DNA of 64,000 nucleotides, taken from contig VXCM01000035.1 in assembly GCA_014773175.1 (NCBI GenBank), positions 248,001-312,000 of the forward strand, written 5' to 3'. This document shows positions 1 to 11,684 of this stretch, in pieces. The translations under genes were made by a program, and so were the position numbers. The DNA comes from Lucifuga dentata (Eukaryota; Chordata; Actinopteri; Ophidiiformes; Bythitidae). A model generated the notes under the pieces. That model ran no database searches. It was not told the origin of the DNA and worked only from the letters and a program-made list of their open reading frames with translations. Every line of letters starts with the position of its first letter. Position 1 is the stretch's first letter.

Positions 1-1016
1 CCAGCAAGGGCAATCCGACACATCTGATTGGATGCCATCATGCCAGCACTGATGGATATCATCAGATTAAAGAAGTAACTAATGCTAAAGAGCCACGATC
101 AGAGTTGGACAGATTGTTGAATGTAATAACCTAAATCAACTTGATTTTAATTATTTTGGGTATCAAAGTGAGAAGATGAGTAGTTGTATTGTGAAAAAAG
201 TTAAATGGAAAGTATTGATCCTCGTGATGTTGAGAAAGTTACAGCATTTGTTAAGATTTATCCTGCATAGTTGTATAGAGTTTGCAGTGATTCATTGTCT
301 ATTTTTAACTGTATTATTTGCATGTGAAAGTTTTTGTTTTCCATTGATTTTAGATGTAAAATGTCATTTTATTTATTACTTTAACTGAAGATGATTTAAC
401 AGCTCCTCAGAAGAGTAGTAAATATATTGTTTTGGGAATTAAATGAACAAAGTTGAAAGAGATGATGAATAAAATATCAAAATTCTCCTTTAAAAGTCAA
501 TTTTAATGAATTCCTGCCACTTTATTTCTCCTTGAGTTTCAACGTAGAAGACGAATACATGAAAATTCTCTACAACAGAGAGAAATAAAGACTTAAAAGC
601 TCAAAATCTATAATCATCGCAGAAGACTGTTACCTCGTTTTGAAGCTCTTCTAATTGAAACTTTCTATCAAAATCAAATCCTAATTGCACTGCAGAATAT
701 GCCTTTAATTTTTTATAGACAGTGCTATAATTTGTAGGATTATTTACAAGAGAAAAATGGTGCAGCAGCTTCATTTTACTTTGTGGCTTTACATCGGTGT
801 TTAGGTTCACATGGGCGGGTTTGGCTAAAGTGCCTGTTAAAAGACACCATGTCTGTGAAATACAATGTCTTTAGTCCAAAAATTATTCCAATGTTGTCTT
901 CAAACACAGAAAATCCAGTTTCCAAAGAATGATTTTACATGTGTCTGTTCCTCCACAAACGAGTAAATGTTTACGGTTCCTTACAGAGTTTTTTTTTTTT
1001 TTTTGTCAGTGAGCCT
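1..1016 (-). other. CRACR2A 3' flank and probable 3' UTR
   Basis: No coding exon is visible here. On the minus strand this is the region downstream of the CRACR2A stop. A canonical AATAAA poly(A) hexamer on the minus strand lies at 521-526, which would give a 3' UTR of roughly 500 nt. Another TTTATT (AATAAA on minus) lies near 369. A T-run lies at 990-1004. The short open frames in this stretch have no recognisable similarity. Confidence 0.5.
521..526 (-). terminator. Candidate poly(A) signal of CRACR2A
   Basis: This is TTTATT on the plus strand, so AATAAA on the minus strand, about 490 nt downstream of the CRACR2A stop codon. The hexamer is read directly; its use as the cleavage signal is inferred from position only. 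Confidence 0.4.
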
Positions 1017-4000
1017 TCACTTGCAGCAGGCTTTCTTCTTAATGGGCTGAGCGCTGAGGATGACTGTTGTGTCTCTCACCCTGTCCTCCTGCTCCATTAA
1101 CACTCTGAGCAGGCAGAGAGAGAGAGAGAGAGAGACTGTTTACAGAGCCATTTGTTTACAAAAGTTCTCAAACCTTCAGTTTTGCAACCTGCCTCCATTA
1201 TTTCCAGTCTTGTTCTTACCTGGCCAGGTGTGTCAGGGACTTGGTCACATTGCTGCCTGTGTAGGCACTGACCTCAAAGAACATCACCTTGTTTTCCTAC
1301 ACAGGACATAGAGGAACTTGGATTATTTCGATGAAAACACTGAATTACAGTAAATACACATGAAAGGCATTCAGCATCAGTTCTCCCACAAGCTTTGGAC
1401 TCAAACTCACATAAGCCAGCAGCTCAGCTTCTTTGAATGAAACCTTCCTGTCTCCATCCATGTCCATTTTGTTGCCCAGCAGCAGGATGGGGATGCCTTC
1501 TCCTGCCACCTCCTGAGGAGTTAAAGAGCCAAGGACAGATAAGGAATGCACTATATTTAAAAATTAATTTACCATTCATTAGACAAATCCTACAGCAGAA
1601 CAAATAGTAATATAAAAAACTTTATAAAAGGGACATTTATTCATTCATTTAGGAGTCTATTTTAGTTGCAATGTTTTAATGTGTAAATTACATGTTGATC
1701 TCCTACTACATTTTCTTTTTGCAGCACTGCTGTGCACACTGAGTGAAAACAGACCATTTTTAGGAATGGTCTCTTTAAAGACATGTCCTGAAAAGCCGCT
1801 CTTTTAACTGGCCAGCTGTGTCAGGCCTGAGCTGGCAACATTCATGGATTATGACTCACACATTACGCCAAATACACTTTGGTTAGCCTCGTACTTCATG
1901 GGTGCCTAACCACATATGTGACATTTTAGCATAAACACGTAACAGAAGTAAAGGACTAATCAAAAACAAAGCTTTCAGGAGAGTTCAGCTTTGTCTTACT
2001 GGATGCATTTCTACAGCCAGACACCACAAGTTTTGCAACCCTTGCAATGTTCAACACACACTTCCGACTTCATTATGCCATAAAAATAAGGGAAAATAAG
2101 AAAAAATATGTCTTTAAATACAACAACTGGAAAAAAAAAAAAAAAAAAANAAAAAAAAAAAAAAAAAAACAGGTGTGAACTTGCTAAATAGTGCTAAATA
2201 AACCATTAAAATTGCCCTATTTTAGTCAAGAAACTGAAAACCAACAGGGTCAAAGGTCAAACCTGGATATTGGCCAGCCAGGGTTGCACGGCCTTGAAGC
2301 TCTCCAACACTGTAACGTCATACATTAACACCACTCCGTCCGCTTTGCGAAAGAACTGTTTTGTTATACTCCGGTACCTAAAATAATAATACAGTTCAAA
2401 GGTCAACCTATAGCTAAGCTGCAATCAAGAGTGTTTTCTTAATTTAATGGAGAATCTAAGTTACAGTTAAAATATCATGAGGTTTGACTCACTCACCTCT
2501 CTTGTCCCGCTGTGTCCCAGAGCTGCATGGCTATCTGTGTACTGTCCAGAGTTAACATTTTCACGCTGTAGTCGATACCTAAATAAAACAAAACAAAGGT
2601 CAACATACAGCCAGCAAAAACTTCATTATTTATTTATCAGAAGGTTTATGGTTTAGTTTCATTGTTTTTTTTTCACAGAGGACCTATGAGTCCTAAATGG
2701 CCACTAGGGGGCTTATAGTGACTTTAGCTCATTTCAGAGGAGGAGTGGATCAAGTGGAGATGTCGTGGATTAAGTGAGAATTGGGAAAGCTGAAAACAAA
2801 GAGAAACAGATCAGAAATGATATAATCTGCAGTACAATGTGTGCAAGGGTGTGTGACTTCACAAGCCCGCTCATGTGACGCTAAGTCTCCGATCTTGTGT
2901 GTTAGCATCCACAAAACACACATGCACATGCCATTTGATTTGTAATGTAGAGCCCAGAGGTGGCATGCAACTAAGAGAACTATACTTAAGTACAAATTTT
3001 AGGTGCTAATTGTCCTCCACTGCATTTTAGAGGTAGTAATTACCTTGTAGATTCAAATTTTGCAGGAATAAAGTCATATCTTATAACAACCTCACGACAT
3101 GCAAAACCACATGTATGCATATGCACACAATCAAGTAATACTGCAATGTCTTTTCTTCTCACCCACAGTAGCAGTGGTTGAAGGTTGGAAATGATCCTCA
3201 CAGAAGGAGCGCAGGAGTGACGTCTTTCCCACGCTGGAGTTGCCAACCAGGACCACCTTAAACAGACGCTGTGGGACCAGCAGGGCTCCTTCTTTTGCCT
3301 TCTGATGCAGATTAAACATGTAAAGGCCAAGACAGAGTGAGAGATGTGGAAAAATAAGGAATTTCATGTGATTGATGATAACTTTCTCACGCACGGTGAT
3401 GTTTTTGTGTGTTCTGTGTGAACATACATGCCGGGTCTCCTGACCTCTAGGAGACAGGGGCATCTTTTTCGTTCGGGCAAAGCGGGATTTTCTTGCTGAT
3501 GGAGCTTCTGCCGGAAGAAGGACCTGATTAGAGGGTGGACTGGCAAGGAGGTCTGTTGCCATGGCAACGGTAGATTCAAGGTCACTCTGTGCTTCATCCT
3601 CCTCCTCGCTGAGCTGGTGCAGTAGTGGTTGGGGCCCACCCTGGAGCAGGTGAGGCAGGTGGTCCTCCTCGATAGAAATGACTCGACGGAGGGGCCATCC
3701 ATCTGGGGGAGCATCCAAGACCTCCTCCTCTACCCCTGTCTTCTTTTCCACCTCCACTTTCTTTGCTTTCTCTCTGTTTTTCCCCATCATTCTCTTCATG
3801 GAGGTGGTCTTGGCAGGTGCCTTTTTGATTTTTGCCTTTCCCTCATGCACTTTGGGTGAAGCAGTGTTTGCATAGCCGTTGGCTAAACCGGAGTTCTTCT
3901 TTGCTGCAGGACGCTGCTGACACAAGGGGGCACTAGCAGTGGCAGTGGTGGTGGCGGCAGGGGTGGAGGTGGTAGAGTCATCCTCGCTGCAGGAGGAGGA

Positions 4001-7000
4001 AGCAACAAACACGATTTGAAGGTGCTCTATAGGCAAGGCCTCCAGAGACTGGTAGGACCCATCCACCAGCAGTGGGGCTCTTTGGAGACAGAGGAGAAAC
4101 AGAGGATATATCCCATCATCCAACTGTAAATCTGGAGGCCATTATATAAATAATTGTATATAATCAGAATCATTAATCACAGAGCGCCCCGGACTCTTTC
4201 ATATCCTCTGTTTTTCCTTCTTTAATATAAGCTTTTTCACAGGAGGAAAAACATCTTATCTGGTCACAGATGAAAGAATTTGACAGGGATGATTTATGTA
4301 AAAGAGTCTTTGGCTGATAAATGAATCACCTTTTCGTTGGCTGGCTGGTGTCATCGAATAAATCGGCCAGCCCGGCTCTCTGCTTCTGCTTCTTTCTGAG
4401 TGAAGCGCGAGGCTTGTTTAGACAAAGACAGCGTGTGTTTGTGTTATACAGCTATTTCATCAGTCAAGTAATGTGATATTAGATTTAGATGAATGGCACA
4501 CTCACCACGCCACAGAATATATCCTGCTCATCTTTTAAATGTTTGTTCATCTCTCTGGAAAGATTGAAAAAGGAAATTAAGAAGAGGAAAAGTGGCTGAA
4601 AAATACATTTCAAACACCTCTAATCTTGGTCTTTGCAAATCCTTTTAATTTACTATGGTGCCAGATTTATGAAGCAATTAGGACTGAGTGCCAACTGTCA
4701 CCTGATATGTGCTGATTGGATGTTTGCGTCGTACCTGAGGAGGTCGAGTTGTTTCATTAGACTTTGTTTCTCTCTCTGGAGTCCTTCGGTTATTCTGTAC
4801 ATCTCCCTGAAACACAACAGAAGCTAATTCAGGGCTTAATTTAGGGTTAAAGCTCAGTTTAGGGTTAAGGTTAGACTAAGTATGGGTTGGGTGTTTGTGG
4901 GTGTGAGTGTGTATCCCCACATCTCTTTCTCCTGGTGCAGCCGGTTGGCTTGTTCTTGCAGGATGGCCAGCTGTTCTTGGGCCAGGGTGAGCTCCTGGCT
5001 GGTGCCCTCCAACGCTTGGGACAGCTCGTCGTTGGTCATCTTCAGCTTGATGTTTTCCACGTGGCTCTCCTGCTTCTCACTGCTCAGCTCACGACACTGA
5101 AGCTCTAACTGGAAGGTATAATGGGAACAAGTATAAGAACAAATGCTGTTTAAATCCTTCTTTACACTCTCACAGTACCACACATACTGAGTGTACGGAC
5201 ATCATGCGGACCTGTCTTTTCTACAGTAATGGATCTGCTGATGGTTGATTTATGGAAGTGGTGTTTATATCCACTCACCTTTTTCTGCTTGTGGAAAAGC
5301 TGCTCCAGCTCTCGCTCCTTTGAGAAGAGTTGATGCTCCAAGTCCTGGCTGTGCAAATGCAGACGTTCAGTGTCCTGCATGGCAGGGAGAAGAGTTAAAA
5401 GACCATAATGATGATTTTGCATGTTTGAGTCCTATAAATACGCCATATACACGTTACGCTACTGCCAAATATTTTACAGAACAAACAAATAAAAAAACAA
5501 CCATATTTTGCTATTTTGCCAAAATCTCCTAATCTTTCAAAATCAAATGTTCAGGTGAGAGCCATCTTAAAATTCAATGTTTCGCCTGACTTACGCACGA
5601 TTGTGAAAGCATAGCCGTTTTAATTTCTCAGCAAAAGCAGTCTTTTCTCCTGGTGGAGACATACGCGTTTTTTTCTGTGCAGCTCCATGTTGGACCAGTT
5701 AAATTAAGTAACTTTGACAAAAAAATTTAATTGACAACATGTTTGCTATGATGGATTATCTCTCTCAAACATGTTTCAAGTATAATTTAGGTTAATATCC
5801 TGGTAATGCAATGTCAAAAATCTGCAAAGACTAGAAGAACACACAGCAGTTATAATAATTTTACCGTATTGTACCTTAAGTAGCAGCCTGTCTTTCTCAT
5901 TTTTGATCTGCGCCTCCATCTCTTCATATAAATAACGAATCTCACTGTCATGTGTTGCAGCTTTCCTGCAATGATAAACAGAAATAATTACCGATAATAA
6001 TGTTGATAGCGAAATAGATAAAGGCATTATGACATAATCTAGGGGGAAAAAAACGCATTGTTGTCTATGGTTTGCTTACACCTAAATTATTCTCTCTGCA
6101 CCCCTAATTAAAAATAAATACCTGAACATGCAAACTTATACACACACTCGCACACACTCATACACAATCACACATACAACAATTGTACTTCAAAAGAATA
6201 CCGAGTGGCATTTACATTCCCTCTGACCTAAGTAGCTGATTAGTAAAGTTAAAGGAATAACAAGCTATTACACAGTACCATGCAGTATCATGGGAAAAGC
6301 ACCATGCTTGTTACACCAACAGTCTACATACACACACTTTATACTTTATACACACAGACACCAGAAATTCAACATTCTCTTCAGACATGCTCCCAGGCAC
6401 ATAATAGCAGTAAAGCTATAAAATAAACTGACAAATATATAACGTTTAAGGCACCCTCACACCACACAATACATGGTGGTAAGACTTCAGAGTGCCTAGA
6501 GATTAAAGATTAACAGTCATTTGACATGGATAAAGATGTTGTTCTATAGAGAATTATATGTAAATCCATTTGGCACAAGGCAGCAATATAAATACATAAA
6601 CTCATAGTTTCTTTAAGCGCTAATAAGAGAGAAGAATGTACTTAAATGTTCTAAAAGTGTGGGAACTAATTGAGAAATTTTACCCTTTGACCCATGAACC
6701 ACACTTAGCATTACTAGGAAAGTAATATGGTTATGACCCATAGTTGCTGCAATATCACATTTTCCCATTTTTTTATTTGTTCATTTCTTCTGCATGTGTG
6801 ACCTTGCACCTCTGTAGAGCGCTCTCCATCTCCTTCTTCTCCTGGTGAGCCTCTTTGATCTGGTGGGTGACCCTGGCCAAGAACTCCTCGAAGTTGGACA
6901 GGAGATGAGGCTCATCTCGCCTAAGCTGGGCCCATAGACTGCGCACCTCACCTGGACTGCAGAAAGTGTGTGGATGTGGGGAAAATTCGGAAGAAACAGA

Positions 7001-8464
7001 GAGACATCAGTCAAATTGGATCATATCAGTCACAGAGCAAATACAGCTTGTTTTTGTGCGGTGATTCCACTCACTCCTCAAACACATTGCTGGCTCCAAG
7101 GCTTTCCAGCAGCATGCAGAAGTGCTTCTCCTCCTCGTCCTCTCCTCCTGACAGCTTGGCATCCCATTGGCTCTGATAGAGGGCCTCCTTTGACTTAAAC
7201 CCAGGGCCTGATGCCAGATTTTGATCATCAGCCACTGAGATTCTCCGGCCGTGCAGGAACTGACCTGAGATACCCACATGAGGAGGTGACGAGATCATTT
7301 TTATAATATAATACGCTGTTATATCAAAATACAGCAAACTGTCGCACTCTGAACCTACTGAATCCAGAGGAGAACGCCTCCAGTGTGAGGTAACCTGTAT
7401 GGTCTGTATCCAGGGAGGCAAACACATCCTCCAGCTCCTCAGCAGACAGAGGCAGCTCTCTGTAGAGCCTCTGCCAGGAACACAAACACAGGACATTACA
7501 ATACCACCATATTTAGCTGGACTGCACATGCCATAAAAAACACTGCAAATCTGACATAAGCAAGTATTAAATATCTTTTCTGTGACATTTACTAACAGAA
7601 TAAGTCCCACAATGCAAACAGCGAGTATTTATCATGTATGAAATCATGTCATGTATTAGTTGGTGTAATTATAATTCAAGCACGACTCATACAGAATAAA
7701 CTCTCGCATAAATCACATTTTTTTTCCCTGAGTGGCTTCTTTGCATGAACCCTCAGCACAAACAACAGCAACAAAAGCTACAAAAGCCTGGACTTAATTA
7801 ATGAAAGCTTGGATACTGTTAGTGCTTTGAAAAGGGCTGTGTGAGAGTGTGTGTGTGTGTGTTATTCATGCCTGTGTGCTTAGCCATTGAAATGATGTGT
7901 GTGAGCGAGCAAGAGGCTAATCCTCAAAGCTGAACCTATATTCATAAACATTTCCATCAATGGTGCTACTCCACCACTTCAGAGGCTTTTCCAGTGCACG
8001 GAGTGTCTGATATTAACACACGTGGAAAAAAACACATGGAGTAAAACTGGAAACTATGACCGTAAGTGTTTCCTGCTTGGCATTTGCTGTCATTATATGG
8101 CACTAAATTATGCCAGAGGTACAAAAGCGTGTCTTTTTTAGTGGAGGCCTAATGCATTTTCTGAGAATGCCATGCATTTAAAACAGTATGAATGAAAAAA
8201 AGAAAAAAAAAATCCCAATCTATAGTTTTGAAAAAATATAAAATCAGATACACAGTGCTTTCTGCTAGAATCTCAAGAGAGTCATACACATAAACAGTCT
8301 CATTTTCTAACCCTCATATCAATGCGGGTGATGAAGCCTTTGCCCTCCACATCGCAGATCTGAAAGAACTCCTTGGTCTTGTCAAGGAGAGCGATGTGAC
8401 CCCAGTCTGAGCCCCTCGTCTCTGGGCTCAATCCAAAACCGTTCACCCTGCCCTCCTTCTCCAT
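1017..8464 (-). CDS. cracr2a: CRACR2A (EFCAB4B/Rab46): EF-hand, coiled-coil and Rab GTPase protein, 17 coding exons, 811 aa
   Basis: A calcium-regulated large Rab GTPase; the family acts on Orai/STIM calcium entry, Vav1/JNK signalling and vesicle traffic. Exons (minus order): 8464-8312, 7470-7359, 7264-7075, 6956-6810, 5965-5875, 5374-5279, 5108-4921, 4806-4735, 4554-4506, 4412-4330, 4079-3428, 3301-3163, 2578-2497, 2377-2263, 1512-1411, 1296-1220, 1104-1017; total 2436 nt, all phases agree. The ATG at 8464 has a strong Kozak context. EF-hand 1 is [14 protein letters not shown]-hand 2 is [13 protein letters not shown] long coiled coil follows (about residues 170-370), then a disordered Lys/Glu-rich linker from one 652-bp exon carrying [16 protein letters not shown]. 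The Rab domain shows [20 protein letters not shown] and EVSAYTG and ends KKKACCK, a likely prenylation site. Human long CRACR2A is 731 aa. Oddity: EF-hand 2 has Ala, not Glu, at loop position 12. Teleosts can have two copies; which one this is cannot be told. Confidence 0.95.
1115..1134 (+). repeat. (AG)10 microsatellite at the CRACR2A last-intron acceptor
   Basis: On the minus strand this is (CT)10, ending 10 nt upstream of the acceptor of the last coding exon (1104-1017). It therefore forms most of the polypyrimidine tract of that intron. Confidence 0.85.
2131..2169 (+). repeat. A-homopolymer (39 nt) with one ambiguous base
   Basis: A run of A with an n at 2150, inside a CRACR2A intron. 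The n probably marks uncertain homopolymer length in the assembly. Confidence 0.9.
2701..2712 (+). promoter_or_regulatory. CTCF-like core motif (forward)
   Basis: CCACTAGGGGGC fits the CTCF core CCASYAGRKGGC at all 12 positions and is preceded by TGG, as in the extended motif. It lies in a CRACR2A intron. It is a motif match only; binding is not shown. Confidence 0.4.
2975..3054 (+). repeat. Fragment of the CAGTGGTGGAAAGTAACT-type teleost element
   Basis: The stretch contains ACTTAAGTACAAATTTTAGGT, TCCTCCACTGCATTTTAGAG and GTAGTAATTACCTTGTAGAT in the order found in the common teleost hAT-like short element (see 46884-47304), but with internal deletions. It lies in a CRACR2A intron. Family assignment is from memory. 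Confidence 0.5.
5395..5780 (-). mobile_element. TTAA-bounded inverted-repeat MITE, copy F (truncated, reverse orientation)
   Basis: It starts TTAAAAGACCATAATG and continues GATTTTGCATGTTTGAG. It aligns throughout with the reverse complement of the right two-thirds of the copy at 41925-42507, including a shared TCAGCTCCATGTTGGAC-like block. The other terminus is missing: similarity stops at CATGTTTCAAGT near 5780. It lies in a CRACR2A intron, and its TTAA end is 21 bp from the splice acceptor of exon 5279-5374, so that intron's branch point may lie inside the element. Confidence 0.8.
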
Positions 8465-9900
8465 CACGGGGAATCTTCTCAGGACACTCGAGATGCAAGA
8501 AGCACGTACTTCAGTGATAGTGAGAAGAATCACACATCCGGGACCTTCACTGGCCTGATATCCAGTGATCTTGGGCCCTCACGATCACCATGACAACACA
8601 GGAAGTAGCATCAGATGAAGAGACCACAGACAAATTGGTGTCTTGTAGATATACTCAAAATCAGTGCTGCAGGTGCCTACAAACCCAGAAATAGTACAAA
8701 TATGGGAAATATGAAGTGAATCTGTACATCTCACGATGGTGGACTATTACACCTGATTACACAAGTTATAAGAAAACTACGGCAACAATGCTTCACTTGT
8801 TACAGCAATACAGTACTTCCTTTTTCTTAATAAAGCAGGAACCAGCACCTCACACAGGAATGTAAACGCTGTAAAGGATTATCTTAATACACCGCCATCT
8901 TAATACCCTGCCACACAGAACACATGACAGCATAATACCTGCAAGACTGCAAGGACCATCACAAGAAACAGATCACAGATGAAACTAATGAATCCTTCTG
9001 TGGTCTGCTGTTGTCATTATGATTGCATATTGAACCAATGAGTCAAACAAGGTCTTAAAGTAACTTCTTGTCCTCCCTGTGTAGAGTTGGAGTATTCTGT
9101 CTAGTCAGACATTCTAATTATGCATGAAACATCAAGTGTAATATGACAGAGATGAAGCAAAATGGATGGGAAGTGAAAAGTGGACATAAAACAGGACACT
9201 TCTGAACAAGTATTTTTTTTTTTTTTTTTTTTAGCAAATCTGATGCATTTTACAGTCTGTAGCATAACCTCGCTCCACGTAAATTATATATCTCTCTCTT
9301 TAATAATCATGATAAATAAGAAAACCCCGAACCTTCCTGTGCAGGAACTACAAAACTTGTACAAACCCTTTCTGCTATTTCAACATAACTACCGTTCACA
9401 GACGCACAGCTTTAATACACTTTGCACTGAACTACACAATGGTTAAAATAAACAAGTCTTACCTTTAAGAAATGATAACACAAACACTGAAGACTTTCCC
9501 TCTCAGAGCAGTGATGATCGTGCTCTCTATGTTTAGGAAGTATTGCCTCACAGCTGAATGTGGGCAAAGTCATTCTGCAACCATGTGATGTCATGAGGCA
9601 GCAGCCTGAGGCTCCTGCACCCACTCACTGCTCCCACAGTGACACAGAAGACTGCCAAGTGATTTCTCATGATGCAACCTACATATATGCAACATGTATG
9701 CATTGTTTGTCACTATGGCAACAGTGGAGTTACATCCTGAGTGTTAATGCTGCTTGAGCAGAACTATTAAAGTTGAAATAGTACCTTAAATTCTGTATTT
9801 TTATCTCATTTTAAGAGTTTGCCAGTTATTTTGTATTTGATGACAATTATTTAAGACTATTGATCATTTAACTGTTTGATTCCCATTTGAAAAGAACAAC
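8465..9900 (-). promoter_or_regulatory. CRACR2A upstream region, with a possible non-coding first exon ending at 9463
   Basis: No protein-coding exon is seen. On the minus strand a strong donor (AAAG|gtaagact) lies at 9463/9462. The sequence 9463 to about 9640 could be a 5' UTR exon spliced to the exon holding the ATG at 8464, whose acceptor I could not fix. An ETS-type GGAAG at 9536-9540 and a TGATGTCATGA element at 9587-9597 are near. All of this is inference from motifs. A T-run occupies about 9211-9232. Confidence 0.3.
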
Positions 9901-9923
9901 ATTTTACTGCAATATATCATACA

Positions 9924-9929
9924 TTTATT
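9924..9929 (-). terminator. Candidate poly(A) signal of CCDC59
   Basis: TTTATT on the plus strand, AATAAA on the minus strand, 262 nt past the CCDC59 stop. It is the nearest canonical hexamer I see. Confidence 0.45.
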
Positions 9930-9992
9930 AATAAACCTGTTGTAGAGAATGTCTTACAAAGGAAGTTTGTCCCTCTCATCAGACTGTACAAT

Positions 9993-10004
9993 GCCATCTA
10001 GTGG
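9993..10004 (-). promoter_or_regulatory. CTCF-like core motif (reverse)
   Basis: Read on the minus strand this is CCACTAGATGGC, again a full match to CCASYAGRKGGC. It lies in the likely CCDC59 3' UTR. With the site at 2701 it forms a convergent pair around most of CRACR2A. Motif match only. Confidence 0.4.
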
Positions 10005-10190
10005 CCACGGCATTAAATTATCTGGAAGTGAAACACCATCAGGATCAAATGCCATTGAAAACACAGTCACGATTCACTTCATCACGATAATAGCTACAAC
10101 TTGGGAGAAGAGTTTTTGAATATTGTAGCTAAATAAGGTCACTTCCACTCTTTTCCCACTGATTCTCCAGTATCAGCTCTGACTCAGGAG

Positions 10191-11684
10191 TTATTTGTCA
10201 GTTCTCTGGATCTTCTGAAGCAGGTATTCCATTTGGAGATTCAGGTTGGGCTGTCCTTTCTTAGTCTTTTTGCTCAGCATCTGAAAGGTCTCCATCTTTT
10301 TTTGTTTGTACTGCTGAATGGCTTCCTCTCTCTGCTGCTTCTTTTTCAAGAACTCCTGGGTTTAAAAAAATATATAGAAAGGAACAAAAGTAGCTATCAG
10401 CAGCAAGTGTGAACACAACTTGGCTTGGAGACAAGTAAAAGTAAAACATAATTACTTATTATTAATAATTATGATAGTTGGAGAAACACTTCACCTCTTT
10501 CTTCTTTCTTCGTTTTTCTCTGATTCTTTCAAATTCCTCTCTTGTCTTCTGGGACGATGTCTTCTTCAGCATTTTCTTCTTCATACGATTGCTTATTGGC
10601 AGACTAAGAGGGCACATTTTAAGGAAGATTTACAGATATATACAATTCCCCCAAATGTTTTCATACAGCGTAGTAGCCATTTGGCATATGTGTTTTCATT
10701 TAAAATAGTGATTTGACTTCTCCATTTCTTAAATCATGTGTCAATCAAATAAATACAGAGATAACTGCTTTTGTTGAAAATGGTGCCTGAAGAACTTTCT
10801 TTTTCATATTTTAGAGATGCATGTTCAGAGTTTTTCTTACCTTTCTGGTTCAGTGGCTGCTGTGGGTTCAGGTCTCTCAGAGACAGAATCTGTCAGCGCA
10901 GACCCATCACTGACTCCTTCTGGATCTGTACCTTCAGTCTGATTAACAGCAGCATCATTTACATCTTCTTCTTCTCCCTTTTCCTTTTCCTGTCCTTTCA
11001 TTCTCTGTTTGCTCCTGTTCACTCTGTTCATCCAGGCCTCATTTTTCAGTTTCTCGGCTTCGGCCAAGTACAGATGTCTCAGGTGTTCAGGGTACTCCTC
11101 TTTGTATAGCATTTTGGACTCCGAATTCTTCCTCTTCTCCTTCTGCAAGAGCTTGTTGTACTCATATTTGACTTTCTGTTTCCTCTTAAAAGCAAACCCC
11201 TGACCTGGAGTGAGGAGACAAATACAGTATCAAGACTACTTTCCTTTATGAAAATGTTGTTGGGTGGATCATTTATGAGCCGAAATTTCCAGAAGTCAAC
11301 AATATTTTGTAATTGACTCCGAAATGTGTTTAAACCAGTGTTAAACTTTGTCAAACAGAAAGGTTACATTAAATTGTGCATTCTTAGTGGAGTTTGGTGA
11401 CACGATCTCTAAAAAGAAAACTACATATAGGAAACTATTGACGATCAACTCAGTGTGTTTCTTTCTTAAGTGCGGTTGGGTGAATTAAACAACCTGCTAT
11501 CAGTAAACTACGAATAGCTAACGACTAACAGGTTAGTTTGTAGCCAAAACGTACCTTCCTTAACACTGCCTTGGAACATTTTATGCTCGGGGATCCATTT
11601 CTTCTTCTTCTTGACAACAGCCGCGCTGTCTTTTGACTTCTTCCAGTTTCCATCTTTCCCCGTAAACTTTCCTTTATTCTTCAT
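10191..11684 (-). CDS. ccdc59: CCDC59 (TAP26), 4 exons, 255 aa
   Basis: Coiled-coil domain protein 59, also called thyroid transcription factor 1-associated protein 26; a very basic nuclear protein (the human form associates with TTF-1; related fungal proteins act in rRNA processing). Exons: 11684-11555, 11204-10841, 10603-10495, 10355-10191, total 768 nt with stop; phases agree and all junctions are GT-AG. The N-terminus is [16 protein letters not shown], with a run of five Lys and then [11 protein letters not shown]. The middle is a Lys/Glu-rich helix and an acidic disordered insert. The C-terminus is [19 protein letters not shown], the most conserved family block. Human CCDC59 is 241 aa. 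It lies head-to-head with METTL25 with 610 bp between start codons, as in mammals. Confidence 0.95.
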
